Positions 1-9,228 of a stretch of 64,000 nt of DNA are shown in pieces (within the stretch, counting starts at the first letter, position 1; the number at the start of each line of letters is the position of its first letter). A program made the translations under genes and the position numbers. The notes under the pieces are model-generated. The model worked only from the letters and a program-made list of their open reading frames with translations, ran no database searches and had not been told where the DNA came from. This DNA comes from Auricularia sp. M13 (Eukaryota > Basidiomycota > Agaricomycetes > Auriculariales > Auriculariaceae), in assembly GCA_037042915.1 (NCBI GenBank), contig CM073202.1, positions 124,001 to 188,000 on the forward strand. The letters run 5' to 3'.

Positions 1-746
1 CACATGTCAGCCAATCAAGATCCCCACAGACTCAGTCCTCGGTGCGTACCTGCGACAGCCGTGTAAGACTGGGAGCATCCAGACGTCGGCGGCGGCGGCG
101 AGCCGCCGCCAGAACCATCCAGCGACCAAGTGACGCCGTGCACGCGACCAGCATCCAGAGATCCAAAGAGCGCGATGAAGGCGCTGCGCGAAAAGTCGAG
201 GTCGCCAAAGCCTGAGCATCCGCCGCAGCGGTCTTCGACCTTGAAGCTGATGGACCTTCCGTTGTCTGCCGGCCAGCTGCGTGAGTACTCCTATGTACAT
301 AATGAAGTCGGTGTGCTCACAGGAAGCAGTCGCCGTGCGGCCGCAGATGGGGCTGAATAGTCGCGGAGCATGAGACCCATACAACGCAGAGAAAGAAGTT
401 ACTGACTTGTTGTTGGGGTTTCCGCCGCTGTAGCCACTGCGCAGGACATGAGCAAGTTGCGGAGTACGCATCTACGCTGGGAAACGCACGGGAATGAATC
501 GAACAGGTCGTGGCTGACAGCAGCGATCGAGTCCGATTCAACCTGAAAGCGCGCCGCCTCAAGAGTCAACTTGAAAGTTCCAAATGAACTGCAGCAATAA
601 CGACGCACGTTGAACACGCCGCACGCGCCGAGGCCCACATCGTAGTACGTCGCGTCGCCCGACTGCGGGCCAATCTGCCTCGCGGTGAGGTTCATTGGCT
701 TGGCCGCGACGAGAGTGGCGGCGAGGACGAGGGCGAGGGCGATCAT
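1..746 (-). CDS. Secreted expansin-like (DPBB) protein, LysM end outside the window; copy 1 (partial)
   Basis: Start codon at 744-746. Proposed exons on the minus strand: 609-746, 490-542, 407-436, 321-352 and 50-265; the last visible exon ends at 50 with a GT donor and the gene continues past the left edge. The spliced protein has a signal peptide, an RlpA/expansin-like double-psi beta-barrel (GDATYYD, ACGVFN, PICGRTATA, VEDRC..CSGFGD, HGVTWSLDG), then a GGGSPPPP linker and the opening of a LysM motif (CSQSYTAVAG). DPBB folds of this kind bind polysaccharide and usually lack hydrolytic activity; LysM (CBM50) binds chitin or GlcNAc polymers. Exon sizes match the complete copy at 13222-14303 (53, 30 and 32 nt are identical), so the missing part should be the LysM exons. 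Role is inferred as cell-wall or chitin binding outside the cell. Confidence 0.82.
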
Positions 747-2571
747 CTTGTTCTGTGGGATGCTAGATGTAGAGCTTCAAGAGCTGCTGAAGAGCTGGAT
801 GACCCAGAGCTGCATGCTTTTATACCTTGTCGATGAGAGTGTTTGCGCGCAGTAGCCGCCATTGGCGTCCAGTCGGTTCGTAATGCCCATGTTTGAATAG
901 GCGCAGCGGCAGCAAAGGCGTCAAGCGAGGTAACCGCGACGAAGAGCAAGTCGCGCTAGAACGCAATTAAGATGAGCGTGTGCACGACAGGCCTCGGTGC
1001 TCGAGAACTCCATTCCGACTCGGCAGGCGCATTGGAGCATTGGACTACATGCTGACCATAGTAGACAGCCACGTGCGATAGAGTCCCGACTCAAGGAACG
1101 CGCGCCAGGCACCCGTAGAGTCTAAAGCGCTGGCCCTGGTTACAGATAGTTCTGATCCAACATGAACACAAACGTGTATTTGGCAAGAGCCGCGCGACCA
1201 AGTCGCGACTCAAATTAGCGACCGTAGGACCGTAAGCAAGGAGCGAGCGTGCATCAGTGACCGCGCACTCCGCAGAAAATCGGACTCAGTTGCAGCTGCA
1301 GAATGCGCGGCGGCCAATGCAAGAAAACGGATTCCAGTACTAGCGATTCTGCAAATGCGAGGATATCATAGCTCACAGCGCAGACGCGCTCCTTAGCATA
1401 GACCGGTAGCACATGAACAATCTTCCGCAAGAACGGGCGCCAGGAACATACTTCCGCGTCTTGCACAATGAAGCGCACGCGGATTCACACCCAATCGGGG
1501 CGAATACTGTGCATCTCCGCGCAGCGCGGCGGAAAGCATATGAGCCGCTGGGACTCGGCGAATTCTGCATTCAGTGGTAAGGCGGTAGCAGTAGGCGCTG
1601 CTTAACGAGTAGCAGAGTAAGCGGCCCGTTTGGGTGAAGCTCAGTAGCGAGTCCGGTGTAGACAAGGGCGAAGACGAGAGGCCATGGAATCGAGAGCAAG
1701 ACTGGACCAAGCAGCGAGAAGCAGAGGACGACTCTGAGCCAACAACAGCGGAAACGAAATCGTTGTCACTGTTCAGGTGGAAAGCAGTGACTGAAGAGCG
1801 CCGCGCCCGCGTTACGGGGTTTATCCAGCCGCGCGGTCTGGATAATGTTGCTTTTATGTACGGGGATATAAAGCTGGTCCGGATATGCCGCGGAGAACCA
1901 GCAGAAACCCTCGCGCCCACGCGTCCGTCCGTTGGGTAGGACGCGCAGCCGTATGGCTGCCCGAAGACGCGCATTGGATAGACATACATCGACCAGGCCC
2001 AGGTTGTTCATACTCCCAAAGATACTGAGCACAACAGCGCAATCATACCCGGCGGTAGGTACGGGCGGCTTGCCCCCAAAGGCCAGGCCAAGCCATTCAG
2101 CCAAATTTCGCGAGCACAGCAGTCAACAAGCTCGCATAAAGCGCCAGAATCGTTTCCAAAAAGTCAGCGGTCTGCATTGCACGAGTGCGCAGGCCGATAT
2201 GACGTGTCGTTGAACCGAGCTGGTGCAGGTTGGGAGCAAGGTGGCGGACTTACTGTATACATCCGGCGGCCTAGAGAGCCCCCGGGCACAGCGTTGCTTA
2301 TGTAATTCCGGAGCCCCTGACAATCCATACTTAAATCCCGGCATCTCGAGACGCTGGCTGCGAGCGCAGCCAGCTGCGGAGACTCGCTGCGCATTGCACT
2401 TGCGCTGTGCAGGAGCCTGAGCCACGCGCAACTTTCCTGCCCGAAATAAATTCTAACCGACGGCGTGCATGCATGAGTGGGAACGTCCGTTAGAAAAGAC
2501 AAGTACGGTCCCTCTAGAGTACAGTAATTACTAGTAACGCAACTTCACCTTGAAGCCTGCGAGACGCATGT
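747..2571. other. Intergenic, decayed duplicate of the region upstream of 13222
   Basis: No gene I can support. The first 250 bp are promoter. The minus strand around 1548-1615 shares about 65 bp (GCTACCGCCTT, GAATTCGCCGA) with 12610-12690, in the same orientation relative to the DPBB genes, so the inverted duplication includes at least 800 bp of upstream DNA. The minus strand at about 1575-1765 has a hydrophobic open stretch (VLLSIPWPLVFALVY) that may be a relic of a membrane protein. Confidence 0.4.
817..824 (-). promoter_or_regulatory. TATA box of DPBB-LysM copy 1
   Basis: TATAAAAG on the minus strand about 75 nt before the start codon at 746. The same box sits at the same distance in the paralogue at 13222, inside about 200 bp of recognisably similar promoter sequence (shared stretches such as GAAGCTCTACATC and CATTACGA.CCGA). 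Confidence 0.6.
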
Positions 2572-3068
2572 TCAGAACAGCAGCGCGCTAATAGCCAGAG
2601 CCCCGGACGCTGCGAGGGCGGGAAGTATCGCGACGTTGATGCGCGGCGCCGACCCGTCGGCGCGTTCTGCAACGCGTGAGACACCTGAACATCGGACAAG
2701 CCTGCAACGTAAAAAACTCACTGCACGCTTTGTGAAGGTCGATGTCCTTGCTCGCCTCGGGGCAGGTCGTGTCGATGCAGGACTGCAGCGCGTTCAGCAG
2801 CCCCTGCTCATGGCAGATGCACGTCGCCTGCTCCACCTCACTGGGCATCATGGCGGCTGCGCGTCAGCATAGAGACTCGCAGGGCGAGGCCGAGCGTCAC
2901 GCACGTGGTTGTGTTGAGGCACTTCTGGGCAGACTCGGGGTTGGCGTCCATCGCCTTCTCCGAGCACTGGAGGGTGCAATCCGCGAGAACGTCTGCGTCG
3001 CTGCCAGTGGAGTTCTGGGCGGCGGCGAGGCTCGCAAGGGTGGCAAAGATGAGCAAGGAGAAACGCAT
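2572..3068 (-). CDS. CFEM-like GPI-anchored cysteine-rich secreted protein (copy A)
   Basis: Start codon 3066-3068. Proposed exons: 2905-3068, 2722-2856, and a third beginning at 2666 or 2684 and ending with the stop at 2572-2574. Exon 1 codes a signal peptide ending near AAAQNS and the first three cysteines (DCTLQC...KC); exon 2 codes five more (TCIC, SCIDTTC, AC); exon 3 codes a polar stretch and a hydrophobic end (LAASGALAISALLF) typical of a GPI-anchor signal. Intron 1 is phase 2; intron 2 is phase 1 with a perfect GTGAGT donor. The eight-cysteine C-x3-C...C-x-C...C-x3-C...C pattern is like fungal CFEM domains, which bind haem or sit at the cell wall, but the spacing is not canonical. The acceptor of intron 2 is ambiguous (37 or 55 nt). 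Function unknown; effector or wall protein is inference. Confidence 0.75.
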
Positions 3069-4090
3069 GTTCACGCAGAGGGAGAGAGAGCGAATTGAGC
3101 GGTGAAGAGGAGAATTGAAGGGCGAGGGAAAGAAGGTAGTCGCGGGCAGGTCGAGTTCTTATTCAAGGAGCGCTTGTTTCCAAGTGACACGCTGCGGCCG
3201 GGAATCCACTTCTCAGTTCCATGATCCTGCGCATCTGATAACGCGCAAAGCGCCCGTTTGGTTATTCTTTGTGCACATAAGTAAGTACTGCAGGTACTTG
3301 AAGTCTGGACGTGCCGAACCGCGATCGCGAAGCCTTCCGCAGCAGGAATGGCGAGGTTGGAACGTGCTCGCAACATAGCAGGATATAGTCCGGTCAACTC
3401 GGGCTTCCTGGTCCACAGTCCATGGCGATTGATCGCCGGGAATATAGATCGCCGTCCCCGCAGCAGTGGTCGCAGTCTGAGCAGCGAGTTGGACGAATGC
3501 GAGTTGAGAGCGGAAAACGAACTCTTTGCGTTTAATGGCTGTGAAGACTAAGAACATGCTGAGTCGGGCTACTAGTATTACCACGAAGCTCATTTGTATC
3601 AACGCGCGAATCCCGAAGAAATCGTGCTCTGACTCCGGGCTCGGCATTCTTCGGTTATGTCCGGTGAAATGTCTTCTTGCCTTTGAACCGTTCGTTGCTC
3701 TGCGCTGACCCACATTTCGCCTGCGAAAATCCGCTGACTTCTGGGCGCTTGCTGGAGCTTCTCGCCCGTATGTATCTTCCAGCCAGAGCCAGCGTAGTGC
3801 GCTCCTGGGCACCCAATCACCACTTTCTTCTCCCTCGTCTGGCACGATCAGTAGCCCGTTCTTGCCGAATATCTACGGCCTGCCGCCAAATGCGACATTT
3901 CCTGCATTCCGTGACCCTCTTCTGGATTCTTGGACTGAGGTAGGCTCGCCATTGGCTTCCGTTCTCCGCCTGCTGGGCCGGTCTTATGTCCGTTTCTCTC
4001 CGGTTTTCTTCTCAGTACGCAGGCCTCAGATGCCAGGATCCTTATTCTTGGCTAGCGTCGATAGTCCTAGAATGCAGTAGGCGTGCGTGC
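3069..4090. other. Intergenic, nothing supported
   Basis: Between divergent copies A and B. A 210-codon open frame on the minus strand (3213-3845) has no recognisable domain and an odd composition; I treat it as chance or a relic. Confidence 0.4.
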
Positions 4091-4127
4091 CATGGCAGAT
4101 GGTGTGCTGGTCATCGTGATGTCACCA
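4091..4127 (+). promoter_or_regulatory. Shared promoter block of CFEM-like copies B, C and D
   Basis: Contains GGTCATCGTGATGTCACC just after CCATGGCAGATGGTGTGC, about 100 nt before the start at 4225. The core TCATCGTGATGTCAC recurs 70-75 nt before copies C and D. Partly palindromic, so it could bind a dimeric regulator (inference). Confidence 0.5.
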
Positions 4128-4224
4128 TACACGCGCGGGGACTCTCAGCCTACTCGCAGGTACAGTACAGAAGACCGCTCTGCAGTCATCCTCGCCCCTT
4201 TCATCCAGACTTGAACTTCACGAA

Positions 4225-4713
4225 ATGCACTTCTCCGCCTCCCATCTGGTCACGTTCGCCCTCCTCGTCTCTGCGCAGCAGAACTCCGGGAACGATTCGA
4301 CGCTGAGCTGCATCAGCCAGTGCTTCAAGACCGCCGCGATCAACAGCCCGGGCTCTATGAAGACCTGCGTCTCGCATGCGTCCGGGAACACGTCAGTCTC
4401 TCCGAGTCACGTACCCCTCGTATCTCTGCCCGACATGCGTCGTGCACTGAGTACCTCGGCGATATAATGCGTCTGCAACTAGAAGACAATCATCACCCGG
4501 GCCGAATCGTGCGTCAAGAACTGCAGCACCGGTAGCTGGAAAATCCTCCAGAAGACTTGTTCCGCCGTGACCACGTCTTCGTTCATATTCTCTGCCTTCG
4601 ACTATACAGTATCTGATGGTGACTCCAACGCGCGAATCCCGACGACAACGCCGCTGCAACGCTCCGCGCTGCTCTTTGCGACGGCCGCTCTCGCTTTCGG
4701 CATTGTTATCTGA
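4225..4713 (+). pseudogene. CFEM-like cysteine-rich protein, broken (copy B)
   Basis: Homologous along its length to copies C and D. Exon 1 (signal peptide, SCISQC...KTC) is intact and ends in the family GTCAGT donor near 4393, phase 2. The exon 2 equivalent keeps the five cysteines (TGC GTC TGC near 4469, then CVKNC and KTC) but in that frame has a TAA directly before the first cysteine and a TAG two codons after the C-x-C. The second intron has lost its donor: the homologous junction reads CC where paralogues have GT or GC, and the 39-nt remnant is in frame with the hydrophobic tail (LLFATAALAFGIVI) ending at 4711-4713. Two in-frame stops and the lost splice site make it a pseudogene unless the sequence is wrong here. 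Confidence 0.72.
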
Positions 4714-4901
4714 TCGACAGTGCAGGGTGAACATGAGCTGTTCTACTAATCGATTGAGAATAAAACAAGCCCGCAACGCCGTCTGTCTCAGTGTATTTGA
4801 ACGGTGGTTGCGCTAAAGTAACAACTATCGCACGGCTTGGCAGCAGTTTGCAATCCTGTGTACATTACAATACAATTCACCATTCATCCTTGGCGCGGAA
4901 T

Positions 4902-5462
4902 TCACACAACGGCGATGAACGCCAGAGCAGCCGTCGCGAATATCAACACGGAGCTACGGCGCAACGTCGATATTGCAGCCGCGTTATTGTCCGGAACATC
5001 TTCACCAACATGCACACCTGCGAGCTCGCGTTAGAGTGCTGGTATGAATTCCGCTAGAACGGTTCAGAGACGTGCCTACAGCTAAACAAGTCTTCTGGAG
5101 AAGCGTCCACGCGTCTGTACTGCAGTTATCCACGCACGGCCCGACGGTGTTGACGATCTCGATCTGGTTGCAGTAGCACTGGACTTCGGTGGTACTGTCG
5201 ATTCAAGCAGTGGCAACACGGCCGTCAGGCAGAGAATAGGGGGCTAGTAGGAGGGAACTGACGCATTGGCTAGGGACAGCGGGGTGACGGACGACGCCTT
5301 TGTCGCGCAGGCCTGCACCGCATACGGACTGTGGATCGTGGCGTTTTTGAAGCAGAAACCGATGCAGGACAGTGTTGCAGCGTCCCCGCGAGTTGAGTTC
5401 TGCGCGGCGGCGAGGAGAGTGAACGGAACCACTAGCAGAAGGGATGTGTAGGAGAAGCGCAT
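4902..5462 (-). CDS. CFEM-like GPI-anchored cysteine-rich secreted protein (copy C)
   Basis: Exons 5263-5462, 5076-5194 and 4902-5017. Exon 1: signal peptide ending near LLAAAQNS and SCIGFC...QAC. Exon 2: QCYC, PCVDNC, KTC. Exon 3: a VGEDVPDNN linker and hydrophobic tail (VLIFATAALAFIAVV) resembling a GPI signal. Intron 1 is phase 2 with a GTCAGT donor. Intron 2 (5018-5075, 58 nt) only keeps the tail in frame if its donor is GC (TAG|GCACGT); the nearby GT choices give an early stop. Copy E has a normal G|GTAAGA donor at the homologous position. Same eight-cysteine plan as copies A and D-I. Secreted or wall-anchored; function unknown. Confidence 0.75.
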
Positions 5463-5530
5463 TTGGCGGGGACTCAGAGTTTGGAGTGTTAACTACCTGG
5501 CGGCTGCATGACTTTATTTGCGAGCTGGAT

Positions 5531-5548
5531 TGTGACATCACGATGACA
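5531..5548 (-). promoter_or_regulatory. Shared promoter block, copy C
   Basis: Minus-strand GTGTCATCGTGATGTCACA about 70 nt before the start at 5462; same core as at 4109 and 17036. Confidence 0.5.
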
Positions 5549-6935
5549 CGAGGATTGTACGCCAATAGCACCCATGGCAGGTAGACGCTCTTCGGAGCCG
5601 CCCTGGATGCTCCAAGTCGGGGGGCGGTTAGATGAACACCTGACAGACATAAGAGCGGTGATTGTCGTGATCAAGACTCGGGCACCGTCAGCATGGCAAG
5701 TCTTGCGGAGGCGCATCTCCGCACCAGAGCTGCTCGCTGCACGCTAGACGCAGTGTGTCGTACCAACCTCAACTCTTCGAACAGCAAGAACACCAGCATA
5801 AAGGATGATACGGAGAGGCATACGCTGACGCACCTGCAGTTAAAAATATCGCACTTTGTGGCGCTGCTCTTCACTGGCAGGTTGAACCCGCGATCGCGTG
5901 ACCGAGACTGCACTGAGCCCACTCTTCAGACTGGCGTAAACGGGCTACGCTGTGATCGTCCGCTGACTGCTTAGAACGTCGGAGAATAGTAAACTCGTAT
6001 ACGCAGACTGCATCCAGAGAATAGTGAAGCCGGTTTCTGCACAGCACAAGAGTAGGGTCCAGAGTTTCCTCAGGATTCTGGGAGTAGCCAATGTGTCCAG
6101 AAGAGCGATGAGCGAGAAATGGAGAAAGTGCGACTCGCATGAGCATTCCGAGCGTGTGTAAATCTCGAATCAAGACGTGCCAGTTATAAGGTATGATTTG
6201 TGGATATCGAGCTGCTGACGCTGCCCAGCTGTGCATCGCGATAAACAGGTCTTCATGAGCGCAGACTACAGATGAGACAAGGAAATCGCGAGTCCCGTAT
6301 TGGCGACGCAGCAAAAGTCGCAAGTCAGATGTTGCAATCGAACCTGTGTGCGCGACTTCCGAAGCACTGGGGGCAGTGAAGACGGTCGCCAGAGCGTAGG
6401 TTTTGCGGGACGGGTCATATATGAAGGAGTCGAGATGCCTGTGCGCGTAGTCTGCGACCATTGTAAACCACCGAACGGTTCGAGGGCAAGAGAGAATTGC
6501 ACCGGGGACAGCCGTGCCGCGACTTGGCATCGCTCAGCATCCTCGAGCTCGCGCGTCGTACTACAGGCTCATAAAGTGCTCGCCGCCCTTTTCAGCTGAA
6601 TGAGTGGTCGAGAGCGTCGCGCTCAGCTTCGGATCAAGAGCGTGCCGTTAGGATCAGCTTGGCCTGCTTCGCTCAGATTCGTTGCGAGCGTCGACCTCTG
6701 GCTGTATCTTTTTCTGCCTACCTCAGGACGCGAACGGCAATGAATGGGCGGTCCTAACCCAGCTCGGGCAGCTCGACGCGATTCTGTCCCATTCAGGAAC
6801 TTGCACGGGCTATTTTGATCACTCGGCATCATGCAATCACATCACGGCACCGCCAGTCCGCAGTTTGGCTCAGTGATATAAGAGCCATCGGCCACGCGAG
6901 CCAGCGGGCGACCGTTCCTCTTCGTTCTTTCTTCA
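5549..6935. other. Intergenic with possible membrane-protein relic
   Basis: No intact gene. The minus strand near 6480-6520 reads PGAILSCPRTVRWF, resembling SGAILSCLWTILW at about 17830-17850; both are open but lack a full gene. A TATA-like GATATAAGAG near 6873 may serve the GH76 gene. Confidence 0.35.
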
Positions 6936-8756
6936 ATGCTTCACTCTTTTGTTTATTTTCTTCTGGTCGCGGCTTTGGGTGGGCCCGGGCTCCTCGTGGT
7001 GGCGGACGTCTGCGCCGTTTCGTGCGACAAGCGCGACCCGTCGACGTCGCAGCAGGACAAGTTCCCTCTGGCCGATAAAATTCAGAACGGGCGCAAGATC
7101 CAGCTGCACGTGAGCGAGGCGGACGCGATGGCGTGGGCGAGCATCGACAACGGCACACCGGGCAACGAGGTCTGGCTCGACCGCTCCTGGGACGGCGGCG
7201 CGACGTGGGAGAGCAAGCTCGGCAAGGCGGCCATACCCAACTCCCGCACGGGCGCGCGCACGCTCATGTACAACCTCGCGGACCCCGCGCACCACCGCCG
7301 CGGCATGCTGCGCGCGTGCGGCAAGGTGGACGTCTCCGGGTGCACGGAGTGGTACCGCCAGGCGGCGTGCGACGCCGCGTGCGACGGCGAGAAGACCAAC
7401 CAGGGCGACTCGCAGCCGGTCCCCGCGCGCACGCAGGGCGGGCGCACGATTGCGCTGCACGTCGACGACCGCGGTTTGTTCTGGGGCACCATCGACAACG
7501 GCGCGCCCGGCGACGAGATCTGGCTCGACCGCAGCTGGAGCGAGGGCAAGGACTGGGACGGCGGCTCGCTGCTCGGCCGCACGAAGACGCCCGCCGGCGC
7601 GACGGGCGCGCGCACCGCGCTCTTTGCCGCGCGCGACCCCAAGTCGCTGCTGTACGGCGGCGCCGTGCGCGCGTGCGGCACCGCGGTCTCCGGCGGCGGC
7701 GTCGCGTGCACCAAGTGGGCGCGCCCCGCGCCCGACCGCGCCGCCGCCGCCGCCGACGCGCTGATGTGGGCGTACCAGCCCGACACGGCGTGGTGGCTCG
7801 CGAGCTGGTGGAACTCGGCCGTGACGATCACCGTGCTCATGGACTGGATGTACGTCACGGGCCGCCGCGACTACATGTGGGCCGTCGACCGCACGTTCGA
7901 GGTCAACAAGGTGCCGTTCCCCGCGGGCGTCAAGAGCGGCGACGAGCTCAAGGGCGACTTCATCAGCCGCGCCATTGACGACGTCGCATGGTGGGGCATG
8001 GCGTGGGTGCGTGCGTACGACCTCACCGGCGACAAGAAGTACCTCGACGAGGCCGTCATCATCGCCGAGTACGTCCACGGCTACTGGGACCCGTCGACGT
8101 GCGGCGGCGGCGTGTGGTGGAACGGCGAGCGCACGTACAAGAACGCCGTCACCGTGGGTCTCTACATCCGCCTCACCGCGGTGCTGCACAGCCGGATCGA
8201 CGGCGACACGACCTGGCGCGACCGCGCGATCACCGCGTGGAACTGGTTCGACCAGAGCGGGATGGTCAACGCCGACGGGCTCGTCAACGACGGGCTCAAC
8301 AAGGGCTGCAAGAACAACGGCCAGCCCGTGCACTCGTACAACCAGGGCCTCGCGATCGGCGGCGCGCTCGAGGTGTACCGCATCACGGGTAACGCGAGCA
8401 CGCTCGACGCCGCGAAGCGCCTGGCGGATTCCGCGATGGGCTCGCCGGTGCTGACCGTCGACGGCGTGCTCACCGAGGCATGTGACACGGCCGACAAGGT
8501 GTGCAACGACAACGGCAAGCAGTTCAAGGGCATCTTCATGCGCTACTTCGGCGACCTCGCCAACGCCACCCGCGTCGACAAGTACACCGAGTACGTGCGC
8601 AAGCAGGCCGACTCCGTGTGGGAGAAGGACCGCGACAGTCTCAACCGCCTCGGTCAGCGCTGGAACGGCGTCGACAACGCCGACTTCCCGAACGCCCGCG
8701 ACTGGCGCACTCAGGCGTCCGCTATGGGCGCCCTCGTCGCCGCCATTGGGCTCTGA
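6936..8756 (+). CDS. Secreted GH76 alpha-1,6-mannanase with two N-terminal repeats, probably acquired from bacteria
   Basis: Single uninterrupted exon, 606 codons. An N-terminal hydrophobic segment (LLVAALGGPGLLVVA) looks like a signal peptide. Residues about 50-145 and 165-265 are two copies of a module built round IDNG.PG.E.WLDRSW, each with cysteines; residues about 270-606 are a glycoside hydrolase family 76 domain. The adjacent acidic pair D348-D349 in AIDDVAWWG matches the GH76 catalytic aspartates; other family marks are WAYQPDTAWW, YVHGYWD, GGVWW and YNQGLAIGGALE. GH76 enzymes cut alpha-1,6-mannan backbones of fungal walls or yeast mannan. The lack of introns, the very high third-position GC and the two-repeat plan, which I associate with actinobacterial GH76 proteins, suggest horizontal transfer. 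Nearby eukaryotic genes have short introns. Confidence 0.88.
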   Translation: MLHSFVYFLLVAALGGPGLLVVADVCAVSCDKRDPSTSQQDKFPLADKIQNGRKIQLHVSEADAMAWASIDNGTPGNEVWLDRSWDGGATWESKLGKAAIPNSRTGARTLMYNLADPAHHRRGMLRACGKVDVSGCTEWYRQAACDAACDGEKTNQGDSQPVPARTQGGRTIALHVDDRGLFWGTIDNGAPGDEIWLDRSWSEGKDWDGGSLLGRTKTPAGATGARTALFAARDPKSLLYGGAVRACGTAVSGGGVACTKWARPAPDRAAAAADALMWAYQPDTAWWLASWWNSAVTITVLMDWMYVTGRRDYMWAVDRTFEVNKVPFPAGVKSGDELKGDFISRAIDDVAWWGMAWVRAYDLTGDKKYLDEAVIIAEYVHGYWDPSTCGGGVWWNGERTYKNAVTVGLYIRLTAVLHSRIDGDTTWRDRAITAWNWFDQSGMVNADGLVNDGLNKGCKNNGQPVHSYNQGLAIGGALEVYRITGNASTLDAAKRLADSAMGSPVLTVDGVLTEACDTADKVCNDNGKQFKGIFMRYFGDLANATRVDKYTEYVRKQADSVWEKDRDSLNRLGQRWNGVDNADFPNARDWRTQASAMGALVAAIGL

Positions 8757-9228
8757 GTGGAACATCTACTTTCCCAGTATTTAACATTTTGTGGCCATGC
8801 GTGCCTCTCATTTATATATTTCTCTGTCGCGCAGCTTTCACCAGGCTCCGACTCATAGCAGCGCCGTTCGTCATGATCGCCACATGCACCTGCGCATGTA
8901 GCCTCCGAAGATACGTGTCCCGGAGCAGGATAAGGCCATCGGATCGGACGGGCGCCGCTCAACCTGCGCACGGCACCACTTCGCGCACTGGACTAAGTGC
9001 AATGACTACTGTACGATCCCGATGCTCCTCAAATGCTCCCCAAATGGCTGAGTTCCCGTCCGGGAGCACACTTGGGAGCATGTGGATCTGGATGTGCCCC
9101 GGGGTCTTGCGTTTGTTCGGGGATAACGAGGGGTCACTTTGTTGCACGGTCTTATATTTACATTCTTCCTTTGCACGTGTGTCTCTTGCTACTTGGACGC
9201 AGTTCTTTGCTTGAGATATGTCACAGCA
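8757..9228. other. Intergenic
   Basis: GH76 3' flank and promoter of the next gene; no feature recognised. Confidence 0.4.

Noticed and set aside
3213-3845. 210-codon minus-strand frame
   Set aside because: No domain, no start context, no splice-consistent neighbours.
6933-8765. 610-codon open frame on the minus strand opposite the GH76 gene
   Set aside because: Mirror of a very GC-rich gene; Arg/Val/Ala-rich with no domain. The plus strand has the GH76 motifs.
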